Shown here: piece by piece, positions 33,563 through 42,056 of the stretch | How the letters are laid out: every line of letters starts with the position of its first letter | Position numbering within the stretch: position 1 is the stretch's first letter | Assembly: GCA_027488115.1 (NCBI GenBank) | Contig: JAIYCG010000044.1 | Location: forward strand, 62,001 to 126,000 | Source: Comamonadaceae bacterium | GTDB lineage: Bacteria; Pseudomonadota; Gammaproteobacteria; Burkholderiales; Burkholderiaceae_C | DNA: 64,000 nucleotides | Direction: 5' to 3' | Translations under genes and position numbers: made by a program | The notes under the pieces: model-generated | The model's database searches: none | The model's input: only the letters and a program-made list of their open reading frames with translations | Told to the model about the DNA's origin: nothing

Positions 33563-34404
33563 GCTGGACGTGATGCTAACCAGCGACGAGCCCTGTCCAC
33601 AATGGGCTTGTCAATCATCTTGCCCTCTAGCAGCACGGCACCCAGTCCTTTGGCCAGGGCTGCTTGATCGGCTTCTACCACTTTGTGAGCCCACTCCAGC
33701 TCTTCAGCAGAAGGTGAAAACCCACGGTTCACAATGGCCACTTGGTTGGGATGAATGCAAACCGACCCTGTAAAACCGATGCCGCGGGCAAATTCGACAT
33801 CTTTGCCAAACGCCTCCAGGTTCTTCACTTCAGCAATGCTTCCCGCCATGCCCCAGCACTGCAGGCCGTAGGCATGTGCACCTGTGATCACTTGCTGCGC
33901 TGGCCAGCTTAGCGCCAATGCATTGGGATGAACGCCTATGGCGCCAGAATAATCTTCTGCACCAAAACCCAAAGCACAGAGCGATGGATGGTTTGCAATT
34001 TGAGCCGTTGCCAAAACGCCAAGTGGTGTTTCAATGAGTGCAGCAATAGGCGGAGGCGTAGCCGTTGAAAGTTGAATGAGTGCCTTAGAAAAAGCTTCTA
34101 CTTGGTCTTTTGTTTCAACCTTTGGCAACATGATGGCACTGAGGTATTGCAGTGGCATGCCCACTAGATCTTTTTGCCAAAGTGTGGGAGCACTGTTGAC
34201 TCGCAATATGACTTCAGCACCTCTGTCCTTTAAAAGCTGGATGGCTTTGGGAGCCATGGCGCGAGCCATTTCTTTTTTGTCAAGTGGAATAGCGTCTTCA
34301 AGGTCAATGACCACGGCATCTGCGCCGCGTTGCGTCGCTTTTTCCCAAAGGTGCTCGGAGGTTGCAGGCACAAACAACAAAGATCGAAATTGATTTATCT
34401 GCAT
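33559..34404 (-). CDS. CitE-like acyl-CoA lyase (HpcH/HpaI superfamily)
   Basis: A 281-residue TIM-barrel lyase of the citrate lyase beta/malyl-CoA lyase type. Family motifs: RSLLFVPAT, the acidic VIDLEDAIPL, the metal glutamate in AALIETPLG and the aspartate in GFGAEDYSG. Such stand-alone proteins cleave malyl-CoA, citramalyl-CoA or similar 3-hydroxyacyl-CoAs to acetyl-CoA plus a 2-oxoacid. The gene overlaps a class III CoA-transferase gene by ten bases, which fits activation then cleavage of a hydroxy-dicarboxylate. Confidence 0.85.
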   Translation of the reverse strand: MQINQFRSLLFVPATSEHLWEKATQRGADAVVIDLEDAIPLDKKEMARAMAPKAIQLLKDRGAEVILRVNSAPTLWQKDLVGMPLQYLSAIMLPKVETKDQVEAFSKALIQLSTATPPPIAALIETPLGVLATAQIANHPSLCALGFGAEDYSGAIGVHPNALALSWPAQQVITGAHAYGLQCWGMAGSIAEVKNLEAFGKDVEFARGIGFTGSVCIHPNQVAIVNRGFSPSAEELEWAHKVVEADQAALAKGLGAVLLEGKMIDKPIVDRARRWLASRPA

Positions 34405-35645
34405 TCAATGTCCCTAACTTTTGTCAATGCCTCTATTTCTTGAACTGTGCTTCCCAATGCCAGCAAAATCTCATGGGTGTGTTCTCCCAAGAGGGGTGCT
34501 GGACGTCTAATTTTGCCAGGCGTGCTCTGTAATCTTGGGACGACTTGGTGCATGACGACTGATTTTTGAGTGTGAGGTTTTTTGAATTGAACATAAACTC
34601 CGCGCTGTTTGATGTGTTCATCATTGAGCAACTGTTCAGAATTGTAAATGGGCCCAACCGTGACGCCATGTTTTCTAAAATGGGCTAGGCAATCTGCTTG
34701 ATTTAGCGCAGCCATGAAATTGGCCACCAGTTGATCTAATTCTTTGTCATTCGCAAGTCTTGCATCGTTGGTTTTAAATTTTGGATCTTCATACAAAGTT
34801 GCCAATCCGATGGCTTCAAACACTCGCTTGGCCATGGTATCTGTAGAGCCAGACATGGACACCCAAAGACCGTCTTGGCATCTGTAGCTGCCTCTGGGTG
34901 ATGCAATTTTTTTTCCAGGTTCTGTTTCTACACCTGTTGCTGCATAGTTGCTCACATCGGGCCCCATGATGGCCAGCATGGGTTCTAAGAGCGAAAGGTC
35001 AATCACTTGTCCTTTGCCTCCGCGGGTTTCCACTTCACGCACAGCAGCCAATGTTGCAAATGCTCCAGTCAGGCCTGTGATCATGTCGGCCATGGCTAAG
35101 TTGGGCAATTGCGGTACACCAGATTCATTGCGATGCTTGTGCGCAAACCCGCTAAAGCCTTCAATCAAACTTCCAAAACCAGGCAATTCGCGGTAAGGAC
35201 CCGTTTGCCCCCAACCCGATAACCGAACGATGACCAGTGCTGGGTTCGTGGCATGGAGCGCTTCAGGCTTAAGCCCCATGTTTTCTAGCGTACCGGGCTT
35301 AAAGCTTTCAACCAGTACTTGGGCTGAGTCGATGAGTTTTTTGAGCCACACCATGGCTTCTTGATTGCGAAGGTCCAACGCAAGGCTGCGTTTGTTGCGT
35401 CCATAAGTTTGCCACCAGCCATCCAAACCTTGTGGGTAATCGGGATGCATTTCTCGCCATTCACGAAGCGTGTCGCCCGAGCCAGCCGACTCAACCTTGA
35501 TCACGTCTGCACCAAAGTCTCCAAGCTGAAGGGTCAGCATATTGCCAGCCACCAGCCTGGAAAGGTCGACAACCCTTAAGCCATTGAGAGGGCCACTTGA
35601 GTTGGGTTCAAGTTGGCTCACTGGAATCGACGAAGGGACCATCAT
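34395..35645 (-). CDS. Class III CoA-transferase family protein, catalytic Asp replaced
   Basis: A 416-residue CaiB/BaiF-family protein (GLRVVDLSRLVAGNMLTLQLGDFGADVIKVE, KRSLALDLRN, GRGGKGQVIDLSLLEP). The segment that normally reads PGYD/PGFD reads PGFGSLIEGFSG, with G158 in the place of the nucleophilic aspartate. The start at 35645 overlaps the binding-protein stop (ATGA). It is placed to load CoA onto the acid cleaved by the CitE-like lyase, but the missing aspartate makes a different mechanism or substrate possible. Confidence 0.82.
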   Translation of the reverse strand: MMVPSSIPVSQLEPNSSGPLNGLRVVDLSRLVAGNMLTLQLGDFGADVIKVESAGSGDTLREWREMHPDYPQGLDGWWQTYGRNKRSLALDLRNQEAMVWLKKLIDSAQVLVESFKPGTLENMGLKPEALHATNPALVIVRLSGWGQTGPYRELPGFGSLIEGFSGFAHKHRNESGVPQLPNLAMADMITGLTGAFATLAAVREVETRGGKGQVIDLSLLEPMLAIMGPDVSNYAATGVETEPGKKIASPRGSYRCQDGLWVSMSGSTDTMAKRVFEAIGLATLYEDPKFKTNDARLANDKELDQLVANFMAALNQADCLAHFRKHGVTVGPIYNSEQLLNDEHIKQRGVYVQFKKPHTQKSVVMHQVVPRLQSTPGKIRRPAPLLGEHTHEILLALGSTVQEIEALTKVRDIECR

Positions 35646-36616
35646 TCCTGCTTCAAATCCAATTGACGGACCAAGGGACTCCAAACTTCAGCCTCTTTGC
35701 GAAGCAGTTCATTGAACGCTGGCATTGAAATGTTCAAAGGATCGGTCTCTACTGAGGCAAACCTTTTCTGCACTTCTGGGTTTGTCAATACTTTGCGTGT
35801 GGCATCTGCTACTTTGTCAACAACTTCTTTAGGTGTTCCCTTGGGTGCAAACAGTCCACCAATGGCAGCCACTTGAAGTCCTGGTAAGCCAGACTCCGCA
35901 AGTGTGGGCACGTCTGGCAGCGATGCTTCTCGAGCAGTGTCTGTGGTGGCCAATGCACGCAGTCTGCCACTGCGAATGTGCGTCATTGCGGCTGTGAGGG
36001 AGTCGGTGGCAAACAGCACTTGGCCGCCCATGAGGTCGGTTAAGGCAGCGCCACTGCCTTTGTAGGGAATGTGAGTTGCTTGCATACCTGCTTTGCGCAT
36101 GACCAATTCACTGCCCAAGTGGGTCATGGTGCCCACGCCAGCTGAGGCAAAGCTTTGCGGTTTACTTTTGACGGCGCTGATCAATTCAGCCATTGTTTTA
36201 GGTGCTGTGGGGTTGTTCGCAACCAATACCGCAAAGGGTGCCCGCATGACAGGGGCTACGGGCTCATAGTCTGCCAAGCTGTATTTGGCGTTTGGATTCA
36301 TCACAGGAACGACAAACAGTCCGGCTGTCGATGTAAAGAGAAGTGTGTAGCCATCGGCTGGAGCCTTGGCCACAGATTGGTGGCCAATGATGCCTGATGC
36401 ACCAGCCCTGTTTTCTACCACGACAGACTGACCTAAAAGAGGGCTGAGGTAGCCGGCCAAGAGTCGGGCCATCACATCGCTACCAGAGCCAGCACCTTGG
36501 GTGACAACCACGGTAATGGGTTTTTGAGGGAAGGCCTGTGACCAGGCTGGTAAAGCAAATACAAAAGCCAATGAACTTGTGAATCCAACCAAGGCTTTCT
36601 TCAAGACGGGGTGCAT
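35642..36616 (-). CDS. Bug/TctC-type periplasmic binding protein
   Basis: A 324-residue tripartite tricarboxylate transporter binding protein with signal peptide ending ALPAWSQA. Family landmarks: FPQKPITVVVTQGAGSGSDVMARLLAGYLS, VVENRAGASGIIGHQSVAKAPADGYTLLF and HIPYKGSGAALTDLMGGQV. Bug proteins bind carboxylates in the periplasm; the membrane subunits TctA and TctB are not nearby. The ATG at 36616 has AAGGAGAC seven bases before it; an earlier ATG lacks a site. First gene of the operon, divergent from marR. Confidence 0.9.
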   Translation of the reverse strand: MHPVLKKALVGFTSSLAFVFALPAWSQAFPQKPITVVVTQGAGSGSDVMARLLAGYLSPLLGQSVVVENRAGASGIIGHQSVAKAPADGYTLLFTSTAGLFVVPVMNPNAKYSLADYEPVAPVMRAPFAVLVANNPTAPKTMAELISAVKSKPQSFASAGVGTMTHLGSELVMRKAGMQATHIPYKGSGAALTDLMGGQVLFATDSLTAAMTHIRSGRLRALATTDTAREASLPDVPTLAESGLPGLQVAAIGGLFAPKGTPKEVVDKVADATRKVLTNPEVQKRFASVETDPLNISMPAFNELLRKEAEVWSPLVRQLDLKQE

Positions 36617-36663
36617 CAATGTCTCCTTCATGAGGTATGGTTACGGTTGACATCTTAATCAAA

Positions 36664-36685
36664 AATACTTGCTACAGCAAATATT
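36664..36685. promoter_or_regulatory. Imperfect 22-base palindrome at the marR start
   Basis: AATACTTGCTA followed by CAGCAAATATT, with nine of eleven positions symmetric, ending three bases before the marR ATG and about 48 bases upstream of the divergent binding-protein start. Size and location fit a MarR autoregulatory operator controlling both directions. Confidence 0.55.
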
Positions 36686-36688
36686 GAC

Positions 36689-37195
36689 ATGACAACTAAA
36701 AAATCCTCAAAGGCCAGTGCATTGGCTTTGAAGCAGCATGCGCCAGAAGAATTGCTGACTTTCCAAGTCTCTGTCTTGTCGCAAATCTTGTCTAGAGTGG
36801 TGGAGGGATCAGTGAGCGAGGATTTGGAATTAACCAGTCGGCAGTGGCGCGTTTTGGTCATTCTCAATCGCATTGGACCTACAACTTCGGGGCAAGTTGC
36901 GTTGGCCACCCATCTGGACCATAGCCAAGTCAGTCGAGCCAGCTATGAACTGCTTGAAAAGGGCTTGATCAACATGAGCAGCGATCAAGACGACCGCCGC
37001 AAACAGTTACTGTCGGTCTCAGTTCAAGGGAGTGAGATTTTGCGAAGAGGTATTGTGGGGTCTCAAAATCGACAAGCGCGCTTGCTTGCAACCATGAGTG
37101 AAGCCGACTACAAAGTGTTTAGCAAGGTCATGACGACACTCACGAATGAAGCAAACAATATGCTTCTGGAAGCCAAACTCAAGTCACAAAATTAA
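36689..37195 (+). CDS. MarR family transcriptional regulator
   Basis: A 168-residue winged-helix regulator: LTSRQWRVLVILNRIGPTTSGQVALATHLDHSQVSRASYELLEKGLINMSSDQDDRRKQLLSVSVQG, with the DDRR wing. Divergent from the Bug-CoA-transferase-lyase operon and followed after 22 bases by a cupin gene. Probably senses the transported acid or its CoA ester. Confidence 0.88.
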   Translation: MTTKKSSKASALALKQHAPEELLTFQVSVLSQILSRVVEGSVSEDLELTSRQWRVLVILNRIGPTTSGQVALATHLDHSQVSRASYELLEKGLINMSSDQDDRRKQLLSVSVQGSEILRRGIVGSQNRQARLLATMSEADYKVFSKVMTTLTNEANNMLLEAKLKSQN

Positions 37196-37217
37196 GTCGT
37201 AAAAGGTCAATCGATCC

Positions 37218-37874
37218 ATGAACATCAATGCAGATTACAGCCAGCGAGTGGTCATTCATCACCATGACTTGCCATGGATTGCCAGCCCTCAATCGGGCGT
37301 TGAACGCAGAATGCTTGAGCGACAAGGTGTTGAAGTTGCAAAAGCCACGTCCATTGTTCGTTATCACCCGGGTTCGAAATTTCAAACGCACATTCATGAA
37401 TTGGGTGAAGAAATCTTAGTGTTAGACGGGGTGTTCAGTGATGAGACGGGTCATTACCCTGCAGGCTTTTACCTCATGAACCCGCTAGGGTCTTCGCATG
37501 CACCCTTCAGTGAATCTGGCTGTACGCTTTTTGTGAAGTTGCGTCACCTTGGGCCAGCTCAAGTGGAGCGAGAAGTCATAGACACTCAAACAGCCGCTTG
37601 GCTCCATGGCATGGTTCCAGGACTCTCTGTGATGCCACTCATGCAACAAGGCAGCGGCTCCACCTTGGTTCGCTGGGCCCCTCAAACTTATTTCAATCCC
37701 CACCGGCACTTTGGGGGCGAAGAGATCTTTGTTGTGGATGGCGTTTTTGAAGATGAACACGGCCGCTACCCTGAAGGGTCTTGGATCAGAAGCCCTCACA
37801 TGAGTCTGCACAAACCTTTCAGCCGGGAAGGTTGCACCATCTTTGTGAAGACAGGGCATTTACTGGCTGAATGA
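37218..37874 (+). CDS. Tandem ChrR-type cupin protein
   Basis: A 218-residue protein with two cupin repeats. Each carries a metal-type motif: HIHELGEEILVLDGVFSDE in the first half and HRHFGGEEIFVVDGVFEDE in the second. This is the cupin of the anti-sigma factor ChrR, but the zinc-binding N-terminal anti-sigma domain is absent and no sigma-factor gene is nearby. It may be a metal-dependent enzyme or ligand sensor. Directly behind marR. Confidence 0.8.
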   Translation: MNINADYSQRVVIHHHDLPWIASPQSGVERRMLERQGVEVAKATSIVRYHPGSKFQTHIHELGEEILVLDGVFSDETGHYPAGFYLMNPLGSSHAPFSESGCTLFVKLRHLGPAQVEREVIDTQTAAWLHGMVPGLSVMPLMQQGSGSTLVRWAPQTYFNPHRHFGGEEIFVVDGVFEDEHGRYPEGSWIRSPHMSLHKPFSREGCTIFVKTGHLLAE

Positions 37875-37945
37875 GTTCTGCATTTTGGATTCTCAGAAGC
37901 ACTGCCAGTGTGTGCTTGATTTCCTGCATGAATTAAAAAGAATTG

Positions 37946-38914
37946 TTAATCGATTTTTGCGCCAGAACTCTTGACAACTTTGGCCCATTTTTGAATATCT
38001 GACTCCAACATTCTTGCAAATACTTCGGGTGTTGTAATCAGGGTGTCTGCACCTTGGTCTTTGAAAAACGCTTGTGCTTCGCTGGTTTTTAAAATGGCAC
38101 TGACGTCTGCATTGATTTTGTCAACCACTGCTTTGGGTGTTCCTGCAGGCGCCAAAATGCCCCACCACGGGCTGACATCAAAATTGGGATAGCCCAACTC
38201 AGAAATGCTTGGCACATCGGGCAAGCTGCTGTTTCTCTTTGAACTAGATACTGCAATGGCTTTGAGTTTGCCACCCCGAATAAGTTGAATCACGGAAGGC
38301 ACTGCGCCGAAAGCATTGTCAACATTGCCGCTGATCACGTCTGTCATGGCTGCAGAGATGGCTTTGTAGGGCACATGAACCATATCGATGCCAGCCTCCA
38401 CTTTGAGCGATTCAGACAGTAAGTGATTGATGGAGCCATTGCCAGAAGTGGCATAGCTTAGCTTGGCCGTCTTGCTTCTTCCTTGTGCAATCAGTTGTTG
38501 AAAATTTTGAAGAGGGGAGTTGACGCCGACAACCAAGAAAAAAGGCGTGGTTGCAACGGTTGCCACAGTTTGGAAATCTTTGACAGAGTCGAATGGAATT
38601 TTTGGATAAAGACTGGGATTGACCGCTTGTGATCCTGCATAAGTTAACAACAAGGTATAGCCGTCTGGCGCAGATTTAGCAACCAAGTCGGTACCAATCA
38701 CGCCAGCTGCACCCACTTTGTTTTCTGTGACAACCGCTTGATTCCAAATCAAGCTGAGCTTTTGCCCGATGTATCTTGCAAAAACATCGGTCGCCCCGCC
38801 CGCTGCTTGCGGGATGATGAGCTTGACGGGTTTGTTGGGATAGGTTTGTGCCAGGCTGGGTAGAACCAGTGTGAGCAAAACAAAAGAAACAGTTGCTTGA
38901 ATCAATTTTTTCAT
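37946..38914 (-). CDS. Bug/TctC-type periplasmic binding protein
   Basis: A 322-residue member with signal peptide ending LPSLAQT and the blocks YPNKPVKLIIPQAAGGATDVFAR, SAPDGYTLLLTYAGSQ and HVPYKAISAAMTDVISG. The ATG at 38914 has an AGGA site and lies 14 bases after the RraA-like gene, with which it shares an operon. A carboxylate ligand is expected. Confidence 0.9.
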   Translation of the reverse strand: MKKLIQATVSFVLLTLVLPSLAQTYPNKPVKLIIPQAAGGATDVFARYIGQKLSLIWNQAVVTENKVGAAGVIGTDLVAKSAPDGYTLLLTYAGSQAVNPSLYPKIPFDSVKDFQTVATVATTPFFLVVGVNSPLQNFQQLIAQGRSKTAKLSYATSGNGSINHLLSESLKVEAGIDMVHVPYKAISAAMTDVISGNVDNAFGAVPSVIQLIRGGKLKAIAVSSSKRNSSLPDVPSISELGYPNFDVSPWWGILAPAGTPKAVVDKINADVSAILKTSEAQAFFKDQGADTLITTPEVFARMLESDIQKWAKVVKSSGAKID

Positions 38915-38928
38915 GGGGTGTTCCTGAC

Positions 38929-39633
38929 TTACTGTTGATTCCAAGTGCTTTGAATATCTTGAATATTCAGCGCATCGTAATTTTTATCGCAAGCATGTAA
39001 ATGCCATGGATGCTCACCATTTAAGATGAGATGGCGAACCGCATCTTCTTTATTTTTTCTCTCAAGTGCGCGAGCAACAACCGATTCTGCTTGTTGCCTT
39101 GGTATCACAATCACGCCATCACCATCGGCTACAACCAAGTCGCCAGGCTCAACATACACGCCATCGCACACAATGGGTGCGTTGACACTGCCATGTCCAA
39201 TTTTTTGAGGTGAACTTGGTCCGATTTTGGTAGACCAAACAGCCGATTTCATTTCAATTAAATCATCGGTGTCACGGATGAAGCCATCGACCACAACACC
39301 TGCGAGTCCTTTTTGCTTGGCGTAGAACGCGGCCATATCGCCCCACTGGGCACCAGACTCCGGGCATTGCACCACGAGAACATCGCCTTTTTGAGCCAAG
39401 TAGAGTGATTTGTGCATCATCAAATTATCTGCAGGTGGACAATGCGCGGTGACTGCAGGGCCCGCGATGCGCACGCCAGCAAGCAAAGGCCGCATGAGGT
39501 GACTCATGGTGTGCACCTTGGCCAATGTGCCGCCCATGGCCTCGTGCAAATCAGACACGCTGGTATGGAGAGCTTTTGCACAAATGTCTGTAGAAACTCG
39601 ATTAACTTGTGTGTAAACCAATGAAGTTGTCAT
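38929..39633 (-). CDS. RraA-like / HMG aldolase family protein
   Basis: A 234-residue protein of the RraA fold. The KGLAGVVVDGFIRDTDDL segment holds the R-D pair that binds substrate and metal in 4-hydroxy-4-methyl-2-oxoglutarate aldolases; GDVLVV and GDMAAFYA are also typical. These enzymes cleave branched 4-hydroxy-2-oxo acids to pyruvate and a second oxoacid. The neighbouring acyl-CoA and binding-protein genes favour an aldolase over the RNase E inhibitor RraA. Confidence 0.8.
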   Translation of the reverse strand: MTTSLVYTQVNRVSTDICAKALHTSVSDLHEAMGGTLAKVHTMSHLMRPLLAGVRIAGPAVTAHCPPADNLMMHKSLYLAQKGDVLVVQCPESGAQWGDMAAFYAKQKGLAGVVVDGFIRDTDDLIEMKSAVWSTKIGPSSPQKIGHGSVNAPIVCDGVYVEPGDLVVADGDGVIVIPRQQAESVVARALERKNKEDAVRHLILNGEHPWHLHACDKNYDALNIQDIQSTWNQQ

Positions 39634-39753
39634 AGTGTGGGTTTAAGAAATACAGTTTTAGAAGAGGGCGTTGTCGTATTTAAAATTTGAATGACAAGCC
39701 TTTGAGCAAATCAAAGCGCCAAGCACTGCCTTTGCCAGACGTGTCTAGGTAGG

Positions 39754-40938
39754 TCAGTAAGACCGGGGCAGACCAATGACGTGCTCGGCAATGTACGCAA
39801 GTATCAAGTTAGTGGAGATCGGAGCGGTGCGTTGAACACGCGCTTCTCGCCATTTGCGCTCCACATCGTATTCGCGGGCATAGGCAAACCCGCCATGGGT
39901 TTGCACGCAGGCTTCTCCAGCTTCCCAAGCGGCCTCAGCACTGAGTAACTTGGACAAATTGGCTTCTTCGCCACAAGCGTGCCCAGCTTCAAACAAGGCT
40001 GCAGCTTTTCGCAGCATCAACTCGGCGGCCTGTGATGCGGCATAAGCCTTGGCGATGGGAAACTGAATGCCTTGATTCATACCAATGGGGCGGTCAAAAA
40101 CCACTCTTTCCTTCGCGTATTGGGCTGCAGTGCGAATAAACCATTTGGCATCGCCAATCGATTCATGCGATACCAAAATTCGTTCTGCGTTCATGCCGTC
40201 CAGAATGTAGCGAAATCCTTTGCCTTCTTCGCCAATCAGGTTGGCGGCGGGCACGCGCAGGCCATCGTAGAAAACCTCAGTCGTGTTGTGATTGATCATG
40301 GCCTTGATGGGCCGAATGGTCATGCCATTTCCCACCGCATCGCGCATGTCCACCAAAAAAACCGACAAGCCTTCTGTTTTCTTGGTAACTTGCTCAAGGG
40401 GCGTGGTGCGAACCAAAAGCAGCATCAAATCAGAAAACAAGGCGCGAGAGGTCCAAATTTTTTGACCATGAATGACATAGTGATCGCCATCACGTACGGC
40501 TCGGGTTTTGAGTTTGGTGGTATCTGTGCCGGTGGTGGGTTCGGTCACTCCAAAAGCTTGCAGGCGCAATTCACCTTTGGCGATAGCGGGCAGGTATTTT
40601 TCTTTTTGCGCTGTGCTGCCATGGCGCAACAAAGTGCCCATGGTGTACATCTGGGCATGCACTGCAGCCGCATTGGCGCCACTGGCGTGAATTTCTTCGA
40701 GCACCACACCCGCAGCACGCAATGGCAATTGTGCGCCACCGTAGGCTTCAGGAATTAAAGCGGCCAAATAACCAGCTTGCGTCAAGGCCTGCACAAAGGC
40801 GTGGGGGTAGCCTTCTTTTTCATCGAGCTCACGCCAATAACTTCCAGGGAAATCAGCACAAATTCTGCGAACACTGTCGCGTATTTCAGGGAAATCATCG
40901 CCCATTGCAATGTTGATTTCGGGCTGTTGTGGATTCAC
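39754..40938 (-). CDS. Acyl-CoA dehydrogenase (paralogue 1)
   Basis: A 394-residue FAD enzyme introducing an alpha-beta double bond into an acyl-CoA. Typical stretches: AFGVTEPTTGTDTTKLKT, YVIHGQKIWTSRA, DRPIGMNQGIQFPIA and the C-terminal QTHGGFAYAREYDVERKWREARV. It is very similar along its whole length to the dehydrogenase at 46772-47959. Eleven bases separate it from the upstream binding-protein gene. Confidence 0.9.
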   Translation of the reverse strand: MNPQQPEINIAMGDDFPEIRDSVRRICADFPGSYWRELDEKEGYPHAFVQALTQAGYLAALIPEAYGGAQLPLRAAGVVLEEIHASGANAAAVHAQMYTMGTLLRHGSTAQKEKYLPAIAKGELRLQAFGVTEPTTGTDTTKLKTRAVRDGDHYVIHGQKIWTSRALFSDLMLLLVRTTPLEQVTKKTEGLSVFLVDMRDAVGNGMTIRPIKAMINHNTTEVFYDGLRVPAANLIGEEGKGFRYILDGMNAERILVSHESIGDAKWFIRTAAQYAKERVVFDRPIGMNQGIQFPIAKAYAASQAAELMLRKAAALFEAGHACGEEANLSKLLSAEAAWEAGEACVQTHGGFAYAREYDVERKWREARVQRTAPISTNLILAYIAEHVIGLPRSY

Positions 40939-40949
40939 TGTGAAGCCTC

Positions 40950-41921
40950 TTATTCTGGTTTGATGCCGGCTTGTTGAATCAACTTGCCTCTTTGTTCTAA
41001 TTCTTTGCGCACCTGTTCAGCAAAGTCTTCAGCACTGTTGGCAACGACCATCAAACCCATGCTGTCCAACTTCGCTGAAACCTCGTTATCGCGAAGCGCC
41101 TTGACCAATTCGCTTTGCAGCCGCTTGGTCACTGCAGGTGGTAATTTGGCTGGTGCAAAAAATCCAAGCCAAGAGTTCATCTCAAATCCAGGCAGCGTTT
41201 CTGCGAACGTCGGTACTTGAGGCAGACCAGGGTAGCGGCTTGATTGTGTAAAACCAATGGCTTTGAGCTTGCCGCTTTTGATGTGTGGCAACACCGTGAT
41301 CAAGCTGGAAAAGACCATGGGAATTTGGCCGCCAAGCAAATCCGTCACGGCCGGACCGCCGCCACGGTAGGCCACGTGAACAAATGGAACGCCGGTGAGT
41401 TGTTTGAGCAACTCACCGGCCAAATGATGTGGTGATCCGGTGCCTGAGCTGCCATAAGCCAACTGATCGGGGTGCTGCTTGCAATACGCAATCAGTTCGG
41501 CTAAATTTTTTGCAGGAATTCCGGGATGAACCACCAAGACAATCGGATTTGCCACCGCTTGTGTCAAAGCCGTGAAGTCTTTGACGGGGTGAAACGTGGG
41601 TGCAGCTGTCAAAAATAGATTGGCGGTATGGGTGGCATCTGTGCCCACCATCAGGGTGTAGCCATCGGCTGCGGACTTGGCCACAAAATCAGAACCTATG
41701 TTGCCGCTGGCACCGCCCCTGTTGTCCACCACAACAGGTTGTCCCAAGCTGACTGAAATTTTTTGCGCCACGATGCGCCCCAAGCTATCGGTCGATGCGC
41801 CGGGAGGATAGGGCACCACCATCCTCAAGGGTTTATTGGGATATTCGGGCTGTGCACCAACACCAGACGCCAACACCAGCGTCAATGCTGCCAGCGCTAT
41901 CTTGAAAAAGTAACTCTGCAT
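40950..41921 (-). CDS. Bug/TctC-type periplasmic binding protein
   Basis: A 323-residue member: signal peptide ending ASGVGAQP, then YPNKPLRMVVPYPPGASTDSLGR, VVDNRGGASGNIGSDFVAKSAADGYTL and HVAYRGGGPAVTDLLGGQI. First gene of a minus-strand operon with acyl-CoA dehydrogenase 1. The divergent SDR gene and a TGTACGGACA motif lie upstream. Confidence 0.9.
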   Translation of the reverse strand: MQSYFFKIALAALTLVLASGVGAQPEYPNKPLRMVVPYPPGASTDSLGRIVAQKISVSLGQPVVVDNRGGASGNIGSDFVAKSAADGYTLMVGTDATHTANLFLTAAPTFHPVKDFTALTQAVANPIVLVVHPGIPAKNLAELIAYCKQHPDQLAYGSSGTGSPHHLAGELLKQLTGVPFVHVAYRGGGPAVTDLLGGQIPMVFSSLITVLPHIKSGKLKAIGFTQSSRYPGLPQVPTFAETLPGFEMNSWLGFFAPAKLPPAVTKRLQSELVKALRDNEVSAKLDSMGLMVVANSAEDFAEQVRKELEQRGKLIQQAGIKPE

Positions 41922-41996
41922 TTGAAGTCTCCTTTAGTCTAACCAAGGGCACCATGCCTTATCTGCATGCCTCTGAAAGTTTTGTACACAACTGAA

Positions 41997-42006
41997 TGTA
42001 CGGACA
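41997..42006. promoter_or_regulatory. TGTACGGACA operator-like site 1
   Basis: TGTACGGACA directly upstream of a TATAAT box (42008-42013) that points toward the SDR gene, and 76 bases upstream of the divergent binding-protein gene. It shares ATGTACGGACAATAT with site 3 in inverted orientation. A regulator bound here would block the SDR promoter. Confidence 0.65.
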
Positions 42007-42056
42007 ATATAATGGCGAACACCAGATTGTCAATCCGCTCCGTTACTAAGGCTCAC

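Noticed and set aside
37897..37917. Hairpin AAGCAC...GTGCTT as terminator between the cupin and Bug genes
   Set aside because: Only six pairs, a long loop and no T-run; too weak to call.
38929..39633. Calling the RraA-fold protein the RNase E inhibitor RraA
   Set aside because: Length and the DGFIRD motif fit aldolase-type members, and the neighbours are catabolic; the inhibitor is usually about 160 residues.
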